Shown: positions 9,660-18,300, counted from the stretch's first letter. The stretch is 64,000 nt of DNA from Deltaproteobacteria bacterium (GCA_005879315.1 VBLC01000033.1:1-64000), one strand, 5' to 3'. Numbers and translations are program-made. Notes: generated from the letters alone by a model not told the origin.

Positions 9660-10873
9660 CGTCGCACCTCGCGGACGATCTGCGCCACCTCGGCCTCGGT
9701 GAGGGTGCGGTTGCTCGCCTTCGCCTTTGCCAGGATCGCCTTGGCGAGCGGCTCGTCGGCGGCGATCTCGTGCCGCGCCAGCCAGTGCTTGACGTTGGAG
9801 AGGCCGCTCATCGGGCCGATCTCGATCTGCTGCTCCTTGCCGAACTCGCCCGCCGGGACGCCGGAGTAGACGCGGTCGGCGAGCGCGCGGTCGCCTTTGC
9901 GCTGCGCCTTGATGATGGCGGCGGCGTGCACGCCGGTGGCGGTGCGGAAGGCATCGCCCCCGGCGACCGGGTAGTTCACCGGCAAGGTGTGGCCGGTGGC
10001 CTTGGCCGCGAGCTCGACGAAGCGGACGAGGCTCTTCATGTCGCGCGGGCCGTAGATGGGGTGGCCGAGGAGCTTGAGGTTCACGAGCAGCTGATCGCAG
10101 GCGGTGTTGCCCACGCGCTCGCCGATGCCGGCGGCGCAGCCGTGCAGCCGCGTCGCGCCCGCCGCGCCTGCCGCCAGCGCATTGGCGAGAGCGAGGCCGC
10201 GGTCGTTGTGGCCGTGCCAGTCGAGGCCGATCTCGGGGCCGACCGTGCTGCGCACCCAGCGGACCAGCGCGGCGGCGCCCTCCGGCGTGGCGTGGCCGAC
10301 AGTGTCGCAGAGGCAGAGCCGCTTCGCCCCCGCTTCGATGGCGCTCTTGAAGAGGCGGCGCAGATCCTCCGGCTTGCTGCGGGTCGTGTCCTCGGTGACG
10401 TAGGTGACGGCGAGGCCCTGCTTGACGGCGAAGGAGATGGCCTCCACCGACTGCTTCTCGATGAAGCCGAGGTCCCACTCCTCTGCGTACTGGCGGATCG
10501 GCGAGCTGCCGATGAAGGCGTAGACCTCGAGCGGCACGCCGGTCTGCTCTTGCAGCTCGGCGGCCGGCTCGATGTCCGAGACGACCGTGCGGCAGGCGAC
10601 ATTGAGATTGATTCTCAATTTCGCATCGCGCTTCTCCTCCGCCAGCCGCTTCACCGAGGCGCGCTGGTGCGCCCCGGCGCCGGGCAGTCCCACGTCGAGC
10701 TGGTAGACGCCGAGCTCGTCGAGCAGATGGAGGATCTCGACCTTGGCCTCGAGTGGCGGATCGATCGCCGAGGGGCTCTGGATGCCGTCGCGCAGCGTCT
10801 CGTCGAGCACGACCGCAGCGGCGAGCTCGCCGGGGCAGCCCGCGCCGTTCCAGTCGTGGAAGAGATCCGGCAC
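9656..10873 (-). CDS. DRE-TIM condensing enzyme (2-isopropylmalate/homocitrate synthase type)
   Basis: The 405-residue enzyme belongs to the DRE-TIM metallolyases that condense acetyl-CoA with a 2-oxo acid. The metal- and substrate-binding motif DETLRDG is at residues 24-30. The HGHND metal motif is near residue 217, followed by the conserved AAGIGERVGN loop. It lacks the full-length regulatory (allosteric) domain of classical LeuA, which fits shorter homocitrate synthase-like members. The GTG start lies 11 bases after the thiolase stop. The substrate could be 2-oxoisovalerate, 2-oxoglutarate or another keto acid, and no residue I can see decides it. The 66-residue Cse60-like gene follows with an ATGA overlap. 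Confidence 0.82.
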   Translation of the reverse strand: MPDLFHDWNGAGCPGELAAAVVLDETLRDGIQSPSAIDPPLEAKVEILHLLDELGVYQLDVGLPGAGAHQRASVKRLAEEKRDAKLRINLNVACRTVVSDIEPAAELQEQTGVPLEVYAFIGSSPIRQYAEEWDLGFIEKQSVEAISFAVKQGLAVTYVTEDTTRSKPEDLRRLFKSAIEAGAKRLCLCDTVGHATPEGAAALVRWVRSTVGPEIGLDWHGHNDRGLALANALAAGAAGATRLHGCAAGIGERVGNTACDQLLVNLKLLGHPIYGPRDMKSLVRFVELAAKATGHTLPVNYPVAGGDAFRTATGVHAAAIIKAQRKGDRALADRVYSGVPAGEFGKEQQIEIGPMSGLSNVKHWLARHEIAADEPLAKAILAKAKASNRTLTEAEVAQIVREVRR

Positions 10874-10884
10874 GGCGGATGATT

Positions 10885-12081
10885 TTACGCGGACTCGAGC
10901 AGCACCGCGATGCCCTGACCGCCGCCGATGCAGGCCGAGCCGAGGCCGCGCCGGACGCCGCGCCGCTTCATCTCGTGCAAGAGGTGCGCGGTGATGCGCG
11001 CGCCGGAGGCCGCCAGCGGATGGCCCACGGCGATGGCGCCGCCGTCGACGTTGGTGCGGTCGCGGGACAGACCGAGCTCCTTCTCTACCGCGAGATACTG
11101 CGGCGCGAAGGCTTCGTTGACCTCGAAGAGATCGAAGTCGTCCAGCTTCGCCTGGTGCCGCTCGAGCGCGCGGCGGACTGCCGGCGCAGGTCCGATCCCC
11201 ATGATGGAAGGATCGCAGCCGGAAATCCCCCAGCCGAGCAGCTTGCCGATGGGCTTGAGGTTCCTCTTCTCCGCGAAGGCGCGGGTGCAGAGGACCAGCG
11301 CTCCCGCGCCGTCGCAGATCCCGCTCGCCGCGCCGGCGTGGATGACGCCGTCCTTCTTGAACACCTTGGGGAGCTTCGCCAGCCCCTCGACGGTGGCGTC
11401 GGGCCGGTTGTGCTCGTCGCGCGCGAACTGGACGGTGGCGCCCTTCTTGCCGGGCAGCTCCATCGGCGCGATCTCTTCCGACAGCCTTCCCGCCTCCTGC
11501 GCCGCGGCGAAGCGCTTCTGCGAAAGCACGCTGTACTCGTCGACCTCGCGCTGCGAGACGTTGTATTTGACCGCCAGGTTCTCGGCCGTCATCGCCATCG
11601 GCAGGCCGACGTAGCTGTCGGTCAACGCCTCCCAGAGCGAATCTTCCAGCTTGGGGGACTTGCCCAGCTGCACGCCGAAGCGGATGCCGCGCGCCACGTG
11701 AGGCGCCTGCGACATGTTCTCGGCGCCGCCGACGAGCGCGCACTCGCTGTGGCCCGCGAGCATCTCCAGCGCGGCGTCGACGATGGCCTGGAAGCCCGAG
11801 CCGCAGAGGCGATTGACGGTCAGCGCCGGCACGTGCTGCGGCAGGCCTGCCCGGAGTCCGATGTGGCGCGCGACGTAGATTGCGTCGGGGCTGGTCTGGA
11901 CGACGTTGCCGAAGACGACGTTGTCGATCTCCACGGGGTTCACCTTGGCGGCGGCGATGGCCGCCTTGGCGGCGTGCACGCCGAGGTCGGTGGCGGAGAC
12001 GTCCTTGAGCGTGCCGCCGTAGGTGCCGAACGGCGTGCGCCTGGCCGAGAGAAAGACGAGCTCAGTGGGGATGGGCTTCAT
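10885..12081 (-). CDS. Thiolase (acetyl-CoA C-acyltransferase)
   Basis: The 398-residue product is a full-length thiolase of the degradative/biosynthetic type acting on acyl-CoA. Catalytic Cys93 is in NRLCGSGF. The VNEAFAPQ segment, the GHPLAASGAR histidine loop and the C-terminal active-site cysteine in GSACIGGGQG are all present, so the enzyme should be active. It could cleave 3-ketoacyl-CoA in beta-oxidation or condense two acetyl-CoA. It is the first gene of the minus-strand operon with the DRE-TIM enzyme (11-base gap). An 86-base divergent region separates it from the small membrane protein gene at 12168. Confidence 0.93.
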   Translation of the reverse strand: MKPIPTELVFLSARRTPFGTYGGTLKDVSATDLGVHAAKAAIAAAKVNPVEIDNVVFGNVVQTSPDAIYVARHIGLRAGLPQHVPALTVNRLCGSGFQAIVDAALEMLAGHSECALVGGAENMSQAPHVARGIRFGVQLGKSPKLEDSLWEALTDSYVGLPMAMTAENLAVKYNVSQREVDEYSVLSQKRFAAAQEAGRLSEEIAPMELPGKKGATVQFARDEHNRPDATVEGLAKLPKVFKKDGVIHAGAASGICDGAGALVLCTRAFAEKRNLKPIGKLLGWGISGCDPSIMGIGPAPAVRRALERHQAKLDDFDLFEVNEAFAPQYLAVEKELGLSRDRTNVDGGAIAVGHPLAASGARITAHLLHEMKRRGVRRGLGSACIGGGQGIAVLLESA

Positions 12082-12167
12082 GGCCGCAGCATAACCGGCT
12101 GCGCACCCCGGTGCGACCCGCTCGATTTCGCAGATGACACCTGCGAAACTGTCGCCGAGGAGGGGCC

Positions 12168-12572
12168 GTGAAAATCTGGCTGCGCGCGGCGTCGGTCCTC
12201 ACCGCGGTCTTCACGCTCGGGCATTCGTTCGGGACTTTCCGCGAGCCGGAGGGCGCCCAGGTGCCGGTCGCGACGATGATGAGAGCGGTCTCGTTCGACC
12301 TCCTCGGATTTCCGCGCACCTACTGGGGCATGTTCGTGGGGTACGGCGAGCTGATGATCGTCACCGGCGTCTTGCTGGTGGTCCTTCTCTGGTTGCTCTC
12401 GGGGATGGCGGCCGATCAGGTGCGGCCGCTCGCTCTCGCCATCGCGATTGCGCAGGCGGCCTTCGCGGTGATCGCCTGGCGCGACTTCTTCTGGGCGCCC
12501 GCGGCGCTCAACGGCCTCTCGGCCGTCTGCGCGGTCATCGCGGTCACGGCTCGACGGGGAAGCGCGCCCTGA
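12168..12572 (+). CDS. Four-span small membrane protein (LIC_13387-like)
   Basis: The product has 134 residues and about four hydrophobic spans. Its N terminus (WLRAASVLTAVFTLGHSFGT) is typical of the small integral-membrane family annotated as LIC_13387. The start is GTG, preceded by GAGGAGGGG, a strong ribosome-binding site. Function is unknown. The 3' end overlaps the convergent thioesterase gene by 29 bases. Confidence 0.7.
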   Translation: MKIWLRAASVLTAVFTLGHSFGTFREPEGAQVPVATMMRAVSFDLLGFPRTYWGMFVGYGELMIVTGVLLVVLLWLLSGMAADQVRPLALAIAIAQAAFAVIAWRDFFWAPAALNGLSAVCAVIAVTARRGSAP

Positions 12573-12942
12573 CGTCCTCGGGAATGCGGATGGCGCGGCC
12601 GCGCCCGAGATCGATGTAGGCCCAGTCGGTGGCGGCGGTCGCCAGCACCTCCGCGCCGCGCAGGATGCGCGTCTTGCGCAGGCTGCTGGCGCGGCCCATC
12701 TCCGCGACGCGCGTCTCCACCGTCAACTGATCGCCGGCGAAGGCCGGCCGCAGATAATCGATCTCGTGCCGGCGGACGACGAAGGCCTCGCCGCGCGCGA
12801 GATAGTCCTCGCGGCCCAGCCCGCACGCGGTCGAATGCGCGCGGGCCGCTTCCTGCACCCAGCGCAGGTAGACCAGGTTCGAGGCGTGGCCGAGGTCGTC
12901 GATGTCGGCCGGCGCGACCGCTACCGCAAAGAGGAAAGGCAT
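12544..12942 (-). CDS. Hotdog-fold acyl-CoA thioesterase (YbgC/FadM type)
   Basis: This 132-residue hotdog protein carries the 4-hydroxybenzoyl-CoA thioesterase signature near its N terminus (DIDDLGHASNLVYLRWVQEA), in which the Asp before LGH is the catalytic carboxylate. It should hydrolyse an acyl-CoA. The ATG at 12942 lies inside the 3' end of the dehydrogenase gene upstream (22-base overlap), so the two are coupled. The longer upstream frame is only antisense or shifted dehydrogenase sequence. Confidence 0.85.
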   Translation of the reverse strand: MPFLFAVAVAPADIDDLGHASNLVYLRWVQEAARAHSTACGLGREDYLARGEAFVVRRHEIDYLRPAFAGDQLTVETRVAEMGRASSLRKTRILRGAEVLATAATDWAYIDLGRGRAIRIPEDVRARFPVEP

Positions 12943-13982
12943 GCGAGGAGCTCTTCGCCGACCTGCTCGGTGGTGGCGGCCGGCCCGCCGAGAAAGGGCA
13001 CCAGGTCGGGCGTGCGCGCGCCGCGCTCGATCTGCTGCTCGACCGCTGACTCCAAGAGAGCCGCCTCGCGCGGATGACCGAGGTGCTCGAGCATCAGCGC
13101 GCCGCTCAAAGCCATCGCCAGCGGATTGGCTTTCCCCTTTCCGGCGATGTCCGGCGCGCTGCCGTGCACCGGCTCGAAAAGCGAGACGCGCCCGGGGTGG
13201 ATGTTTCCGGAAGCCGCGATGCCGAGCCCGCCGGTGAGGGCCGCGCCCAGATCGGTGAGGATGTCGCCGAAGAGGTTGTTGGTGACGATCACTTGATACG
13301 CCTCCGGCTGACGGATGAGATCCATCGCCAGCGCATCGACGTACATCGCTTTCGCCTGCAGCGCGGGATGGCGCGCGCTCACCTCGGCGAAAACGCGCCG
13401 CCAGAGGCCGTGGCCGAAGAGGAGCACGTTGGCCTTGTCGGCCAGGCACACGCGCGAAAGCCCGCGCTGCCCGGCGTACTGGAAGGCGGCCTCGCAGATC
13501 CGCTCCACGCCACGGCGCGTGTTGATCTCGACTTCCTGCGCGATCTCGTCGGCGGTGCCCTGCCGGAAGACACCGCCGATGCCCGCGTAGAGTCCCTCGG
13601 TGTTCTCGCGAAAGAAGGTGAGGCGCAGATCTGCGCGCCGCTTGCCCTTGAGCGGCGTCAGGCGATCGTCGAAGAGCAGGCAAGGCCGCAGGTTGATGTA
13701 GAGGTCGAGCTCGAAGCGCATCGCGAGGAGGATGCCCTTGGCGTGCTCGTTCCCCGGAACGCGCGGATCGCCCACCGCGCCGAAATAGACCGCGGCAAAC
13801 TCCTTGCGCAGCGTCTCCATGAAACCCGGCGGGAGAATGGTTCCATCGCGCAGGTAGCGCTCGGCGCCGAAGTCGAACCATTCGAAGCGGAGCGGCAGGC
13901 CGAAGCTTTCCAGGATGCGCACGCCGATGCGCGCCACCTCGGGCCCGATGCCGTCGCCGGGGATGACCGCGATGCGCTGCAC
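12921..13982 (-). CDS. Isocitrate/isopropylmalate dehydrogenase family enzyme
   Basis: This 353-residue metal- and NAD(P)-dependent decarboxylating dehydrogenase of 2-hydroxy acids spans the whole fold, from the IPGDGIGPE start to the VHGSAPDIAGKGKANP signature with a conserved NAD-binding loop. Visible substrate and metal residues include the Arg-rich YINLRPC strand, FFRENTEGLYAG, DKANVL and the TNNLFGDILTDL aspartates. It is LeuB-sized but could also act on tartrate, homoisocitrate or malate. The chosen GTG at 13982 places the motif IAVIPGDG directly after the start. It is coupled to the thioesterase gene. Confidence 0.85.
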   Translation of the reverse strand: MQRIAVIPGDGIGPEVARIGVRILESFGLPLRFEWFDFGAERYLRDGTILPPGFMETLRKEFAAVYFGAVGDPRVPGNEHAKGILLAMRFELDLYINLRPCLLFDDRLTPLKGKRRADLRLTFFRENTEGLYAGIGGVFRQGTADEIAQEVEINTRRGVERICEAAFQYAGQRGLSRVCLADKANVLLFGHGLWRRVFAEVSARHPALQAKAMYVDALAMDLIRQPEAYQVIVTNNLFGDILTDLGAALTGGLGIAASGNIHPGRVSLFEPVHGSAPDIAGKGKANPLAMALSGALMLEHLGHPREAALLESAVEQQIERGARTPDLVPFLGGPAATTEQVGEELLACLSSLR

Positions 13983-14036
13983 GGCGCCGACCCTAGCTTG
14001 ACTTACGGCGGCTGTCGCGCTTGGATCCGCGATCCC

Positions 14037-14216
14037 ATGCCCCAGCGCGAACTCGAGCAGCAGAAGCCGGAAGTGTCCGCCCCGCCCTCCTGGGAGCGAT
14101 CCCCCTGGGTGCCGGAGGAGCGGATCGCGGCGCAGCCCGAGGGGCAGGAGCAGCTGGCGCTGCCGCTGCGGCTCGCCGACCAGAACGAGCACGTCGTCGA
14201 TCTGTTCGAGCGGTAG
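14037..14216 (+). CDS. Small acidic hypothetical protein (59 aa)
   Basis: A 59-codon ORF with about 90% G or C at third codon positions starts with ATG at 14037 and ends just before the sugar dehydrogenase gene. The product is rich in Glu, Gln and Pro (MPQRELEQQKPEVSAPPSWE) and has no membrane segment. I see no clear Shine-Dalgarno sequence apart from a weak GGAT. Codon bias supports it as a real gene; its function is unknown. Confidence 0.5.
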   Translation: MPQRELEQQKPEVSAPPSWERSPWVPEERIAAQPEGQEQLALPLRLADQNEHVVDLFER

Positions 14217-14227
14217 CCACCTCCACA

Positions 14228-15316
14228 GTGGCGCTGCGGCTCGCGGGTCTGGCAGCAAACATCGTGATGCTGGCCTGCGGCGGCGCCACGGCGCAGTGTC
14301 TGCTCGAGTCGCGCAGCAGCTGGGGTCCCGACGGCGCCGTTGCGGTGCGGGCCGAGACGGTGGTGAGCGGCCTGGAGGTGCCGTGGAGCTTCGCCTTCCT
14401 CGCCGGCGGCGAAGTGCTCGTCAGCGAGCGGCCCGGCCGTGTCCGCCTCCTGCGCAAGGGCCAACTCGAGGAGCAGCCGGTGCTGACCATCAAGACCGGC
14501 GAAAGCTCCGAAGGGGGGCTGCTCGGCATCGCCCTCGACCCGAAGGACGCCTCGCGGCTCTTCGTCTACGTCACCGTGCCCGGACCGGAGAACCAGCTGC
14601 AGCGCTGGAAGCTGGCCGCCGATCACAAGAGCGCGGCGCTGGAGAAAGTGGTGCTCTCCGGAATCGCGGCCGGCACCTTCCACGACGGCGGCCGCATCCG
14701 CTTCGGCCCCGACGGCGCGCTCTACGTCGGCACCGGCGATGCGCGCCAGCCGGATCTCTCGCAGGACCCCTCGAGCAAGAACGGCAAGCTGCTGCGCGTC
14801 TCGCCCGACGGCAACGTCGAGGTCTTCCTGCTCGGCATCCGCAACCTCGAGGCCTTCGACTGGCTCGACGAGACGACGTTGATCCTCGCCGACCACGGGC
14901 CGAGCGGCGAGATGCTGCGCTTCGGCCACGACGAGGTTTCGGTCGCGCACAAGGGCGACAACCTCGGCTGGCCCACCATCTATGGCTGCGAGAAGAAAGC
15001 GGGGATGGTGTCGCCCATCATCTCGTGGGTGAATGCGCTGCCGCCCGGAGGAGCCGTGCTCTACCGCGGCGACGCCATCCCCGAATGGAAGGGCAGCTTC
15101 CTCATCGCCTCCCTGGGCGCGGCGCACCTGCATCGCGTAGTGCTCAAGGGCGGGCAAGTCGACAAGCACGAGGTCTACTTCCGCGGCGCGTACGGCCGGC
15201 TGCGCGAGATCGCGGTCACTCCCGCGGGGGAGCTGTGGGTCTCGACCTCGAACTGCGATGGCCGAGGCCGCTGCGGCCCGCAGAAAGACCGGATCCTGCG
15301 GATCGTGCCAAAGTGA
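14228..15316 (+). CDS. Exported PQQ-dependent sugar dehydrogenase family protein
   Basis: The 362-residue product belongs to the glucose/sorbosone dehydrogenase beta-propeller family, which oxidises aldoses with PQQ in the periplasm. The N terminus is a signal peptide (GTG start, hydrophobic LAGLAANIVMLAC), and the cysteine could be lipidated although the lipobox is imperfect. Propeller blades show the typical VPWSFAFLAGGEVLVSERPG opening and the FHDGGRIRFGPDGALYVGTGD blade with the active-site His. Some family members have lost enzymatic activity, so dehydrogenase function is inferred. The CMD gene follows 4 bases later, probably in one operon. Confidence 0.82.
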   Translation: MALRLAGLAANIVMLACGGATAQCLLESRSSWGPDGAVAVRAETVVSGLEVPWSFAFLAGGEVLVSERPGRVRLLRKGQLEEQPVLTIKTGESSEGGLLGIALDPKDASRLFVYVTVPGPENQLQRWKLAADHKSAALEKVVLSGIAAGTFHDGGRIRFGPDGALYVGTGDARQPDLSQDPSSKNGKLLRVSPDGNVEVFLLGIRNLEAFDWLDETTLILADHGPSGEMLRFGHDEVSVAHKGDNLGWPTIYGCEKKAGMVSPIISWVNALPPGGAVLYRGDAIPEWKGSFLIASLGAAHLHRVVLKGGQVDKHEVYFRGAYGRLREIAVTPAGELWVSTSNCDGRGRCGPQKDRILRIVPK

Positions 15317-15320
15317 GGGG

Positions 15321-15893
15321 ATGACCCCTCTCCTCATCGCCGTCCTTCTCGCTGCTCCGAAGATTCCCTACGTTGCCGAGGACAAGGTCGGCCCCCCCGA
15401 TCTGGTCGCGGCCATCCGCGCGCGCCGCCCAGGCGGCAAGCTGTGGAACCTCGACCGCATGCTCTTGAACAGCCCCGCCTTCGCCAAGGGATGGAACGCC
15501 ATGTTCGGAGCCATCCGCGGGCAGCTTTCGCTCCCCGGCAAGCTGCGCGAGATCTCCATCATGGCCATCGCCGTGCTCAACAAGGCGGACTACGAGTGGG
15601 CGGCGCACGAGCCGGAGCTCAAGAGCGCCGGCGGCTCTGCCGAGCAGATCGCGGCGCTCAAGGACCCGGTCGCCGCGAGCAAGAACGAGAAGCTCTTCGA
15701 CGAGCCCGAGCGGGCCGCGCTCGCCCTGGCGATCGAGATGACGCGCGAGGTCCAGGTGCAGGATGCGACGCTCAAGCGCGTGCGCGCGGCGCTGTCCGAT
15801 CAGCAAGTCGTCGAGCTGATCGGCACCATCGCTGCGTACAACATGGTCTCGCGCTTTCTCGTCGCCACCGGCGTCGAACCCGATCCTCGTTAG
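15321..15893 (+). CDS. Carboxymuconolactone decarboxylase family protein
   Basis: The 190-residue product starts with a short hydrophobic leader (MTPLLIAVLLAAP), possibly a signal sequence, and continues with an all-helical CMD/AhpD-like domain. The LREISIMAIAVLNKADYEWAAHE stretch corresponds to the conserved Glu/His region of CMD proteins. The CxxC pair of AhpD is absent. A GAGGGG ribosome-binding site precedes the ATG. It is cotranscribed with the PQQ-type dehydrogenase. Function is unknown beyond family membership. Confidence 0.75.
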   Translation: MTPLLIAVLLAAPKIPYVAEDKVGPPDLVAAIRARRPGGKLWNLDRMLLNSPAFAKGWNAMFGAIRGQLSLPGKLREISIMAIAVLNKADYEWAAHEPELKSAGGSAEQIAALKDPVAASKNEKLFDEPERAALALAIEMTREVQVQDATLKRVRAALSDQQVVELIGTIAAYNMVSRFLVATGVEPDPR

Positions 15894-15907
15894 TATATCT
15901 GCCCCGG

Positions 15908-16059
15908 AAATTCGCTCCGTGTTGTTGAGTGATGAATGTCAGGGGAGGGTTGTAGATTGTCCCGTGATTCGGATCGAAGGCAGGACACTTCGATCCGAAT
16001 CACGGAACAGTCTACAACCCACTCCTGAGATCCATCGCCAACCAACACGGAGCGAATTT
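15908..16059. repeat. 152-nt near-perfect palindrome
   Basis: Two arms of 72 bases face each other across an 8-base loop (15980-15987). The outer 17 bp are perfect (AAATTCGCTCCGTGTTG with its complement at 16043-16059). The central 33 bp match except two positions (15947-15979 against 15988-16020). The 22 bp between these pair at about 14 positions. The element is lower in GC than its surroundings and lies between convergent genes. It could be a MITE-like insertion, a bidirectional end structure or a structured RNA. No clear target-site duplication is visible. Confidence 0.9.
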
Positions 16060-16073
16060 ACGATTACGTGTAC

Positions 16074-16147
16074 TAGTCGCGGCCGCTCCAGGCGGCTTGG
16101 CGACCACGCTTGTGGAGTTTCAGTTGGAGGCCGTGAGATGCGCTCTA
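16074..16147 (+). repeat. 74-nt structured element, copy A
   Basis: This stretch is about three quarters identical to 36784-36857. Both start with TAGTCGCGGCCGC, form a short hairpin (GCCGC/GCGGC), share TGTGG and end with AGATGCGCT. The last three bases are the complement of the hydro-lyase gene stop codon, exactly as copy B ends on the hslU stop. A third copy lies at 44761-44834 on the other strand. Confidence 0.75.
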
Positions 16148-18115
16148 CGAGGTCAGCTTCTCGAAGACGGCGGTGCCGTGGTGCTGGATCGCCGGCACGA
16201 TGCCGCCCTCGCCGGCGAGCGCGCTGATGATGCGCGAGGGAGCTTCGGCCGTGAAAGTCTGGCCGGCGACGCGGACCTCGCCGGCGGCGACGTCCACCTC
16301 GATCTCCTCGCCTTCCTGCGCCGCCTGATAGAAGGCCGCGTCGTGCACGACGAGGAAGGGCAGCGCTTCGTTGACGAGGTTGCGCTTGTGGATGAAGGCG
16401 TAGCTTTTGGCGACGATCGCCTGCACGCCTGCGCCCTTGAGCGCCAGCACCGCCTGCTCGCGCGAGCTGCCCGAGCCCCAACCCTCGCCGGCGACGACGA
16501 CGCGAGCCCCTTCGACAGCCCGCTGGAAGAATTCCGGACGGACGAAGTGGAAGGATTTCGCGCCGAGCTCGGGCAGCGAAGTGAGATGGCAGAACTGGCC
16601 GGGGATGATGGCGTCGGTGTCGATGTTGTCGCCGAAGCGCTGGATCCGCGAGCGGATGACGGCGGCGCGCTGCTTGTCCTTCGCGCGCTGCTCGCGCGCG
16701 CTGCCCGCGGTGGCGCCAGCCGGAGCGAGATGGACGTTGGGCTCGACCGCGCTCACTTCCGGCGGGCGCCGCTGCTTTCGCTCCCCGAGAATTCTCCGAT
16801 AGCGGTCCTGGTCGATCTTCGCCAGGAGCGGCCGCGGATCGGCGATCGCCATTCGCGAAGCAGCGGCCGCGACCGTCGCGGCCGAGGCGAGATAGGCGAG
16901 CGATCCTTCGCCCATGCGGTTCTCGTAGTTGCGGTTCTGCGAGGAGAGCCACTTCTCGCCCTTCCCGGCCTTGCGCGAGGCGACGCCGAGGCACATCGAG
17001 CATCCGGGCGGGTCGACGCGGAATCCGGCCCGCTGGTAGATCGACCAGAGACCGGCGCGGCGCAGGTTTTCCTCGATGCTCAAGTCGCCCGGCACGACGA
17101 TCTGCTTGTCGTTCGGCTCACGCCGCGCGCCCGCGGCCTCGAGCAAGAGCGCCGCCAGCACCAGCTCCTCTTCCGTCGTGGTGCAGGCGCCGATGAAGAG
17201 GCCGTCGAGCGGCATGCCGGAAAGCTCGCCCACGCCCGCCGCCTTGTCGGGCGAAAATGGTTTGGCAATCTGCGGCTCGAGATTTTGCAGATCGATTCGA
17301 TAACGGGCGAGGTAGGGCGCCTCTGGATCGGCGCGATACGCCTGCATGGGAAGAACGGCCGCCGGATCGTCCTCGTCGCTCCGCCCCGCCAGCCAGGCCG
17401 CGGTCACCTCGTCGGCCTCGAAGATGCCGTTGAGGCCGCCGAACTCCGCCGTCATGTTGGCGATGGCGAAGCGCGAGTCGGTGGAGAGCTGCTTGACGCC
17501 GTCGCCGCGGTATTCGACGGAGCGCTCCATCGCGACGGTATTGCGGCCGAGCAGGCCGAGGGTGCGAAGGATCACTTCCTTGCCGCCGAATCCGAAGGGC
17601 AGGGTGCCGCTGTACTCGACGGCGATGGCTTCGGGCACCTCGATCCAGGAAGTGCCCAGCACCATCGCGACCACGATGTCCGCCCCGCCCAGGCCGATGG
17701 CGACAGCGCCGAGACCGCCGTGCGAGGAGGTGTGCGAGTCCGCTCCCAGCACGACGTCGTTGGGCCGCACCAGATCGCGATAGAACCTGGTGTGCAGGAT
17801 GGTGCGATTCGAGTCGTAGAAGTGCTTGATGCCGCTCTCCTTGGCGAAGCTCTGCGAGAGCTGCACCAGCTTCTGCGCGCGCTTGTCGGTGGCGAGCGTG
17901 ACCGGATCGACGGTGTGATCGACGGCGAGGAAGAAGCGATCCTTGTCGTGGATCCGGGGCCGCCCCAAAAGCCCGTAGGTGCGCTCCATGCCGTTCCACG
18001 CCAGCTCGCTGGCGATGGTCCAGTCGACGGTGACCTGGAGGACGTCGCCCGCCTGCACCCAAGGCCGCGGCAAATTGCGCGCGTGCGCGGCGAGGATCTT
18101 CTGCGTCAACGTCAT
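16145..18115 (-). CDS. Fused LeuC/LeuD-type hydro-lyase (aconitase superfamily)
   Basis: The 656-residue protein joins both parts of a 3-isopropylmalate dehydratase or homoaconitase. Residues 1-470 are the large subunit: the GADSHTSSHGGLGA motif and the three 4Fe-4S cysteines near residue 308 (FIGACTT) and residues 370-373 (PGCSMC). From about residue 488 follows the swivelling small-subunit domain (GDNIDTDAIIPGQF and GEGWGSGSSREQAV). The single-chain layout resembles Aquifex-type aconitases, so isomerisation of citrate, isopropylmalate or homocitrate is possible. I chose ATG at 18115; a start 69 bases upstream adds only basic residues. The stop codon sits in repeat copy A. Confidence 0.88.
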   Translation of the reverse strand: MTLTQKILAAHARNLPRPWVQAGDVLQVTVDWTIASELAWNGMERTYGLLGRPRIHDKDRFFLAVDHTVDPVTLATDKRAQKLVQLSQSFAKESGIKHFYDSNRTILHTRFYRDLVRPNDVVLGADSHTSSHGGLGAVAIGLGGADIVVAMVLGTSWIEVPEAIAVEYSGTLPFGFGGKEVILRTLGLLGRNTVAMERSVEYRGDGVKQLSTDSRFAIANMTAEFGGLNGIFEADEVTAAWLAGRSDEDDPAAVLPMQAYRADPEAPYLARYRIDLQNLEPQIAKPFSPDKAAGVGELSGMPLDGLFIGACTTTEEELVLAALLLEAAGARREPNDKQIVVPGDLSIEENLRRAGLWSIYQRAGFRVDPPGCSMCLGVASRKAGKGEKWLSSQNRNYENRMGEGSLAYLASAATVAAAASRMAIADPRPLLAKIDQDRYRRILGERKQRRPPEVSAVEPNVHLAPAGATAGSAREQRAKDKQRAAVIRSRIQRFGDNIDTDAIIPGQFCHLTSLPELGAKSFHFVRPEFFQRAVEGARVVVAGEGWGSGSSREQAVLALKGAGVQAIVAKSYAFIHKRNLVNEALPFLVVHDAAFYQAAQEGEEIEVDVAAGEVRVAGQTFTAEAPSRIISALAGEGGIVPAIQHHGTAVFEKLTS

Positions 18116-18206
18116 CGGCCGGCGGTCCACGGGCGCTCTTGAATGCACCGTCTTTGCCCCGCGCGCAACCCATCGGCGCTGCAACCGTTGCGGTTGGGGG
18201 GTCCAG

Positions 18207-18224
18207 GGGGGAGCGAGCTCCCCC
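18207..18224. repeat. Hairpin in the region before the wax ester synthase gene
   Basis: A perfect 8-bp stem (GGGGGAGC/GCTCCCCC, 2-nt loop) lies in the 185-base gap between the divergent hydro-lyase and acyltransferase genes. GC-rich inverted repeats of this kind are frequent in such genomes. No T-run follows. I see no other feature in this gap. Confidence 0.5.
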
Positions 18225-18300
18225 TTGGTGGAGGCGCCGGAGGCGCCGGATCGAAAAAGCCGTGCAACGGAGCTATGGACGTCCGAATCGGTCTAGGCTC

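Noticed and set aside
16074-16147. Integron attC site
   Set aside because: Size and inverted ends are similar, but the end sequence is TTAG...CTAA rather than the RYYYAAC/GTTRRRY core, and no integrase of that type lies near.
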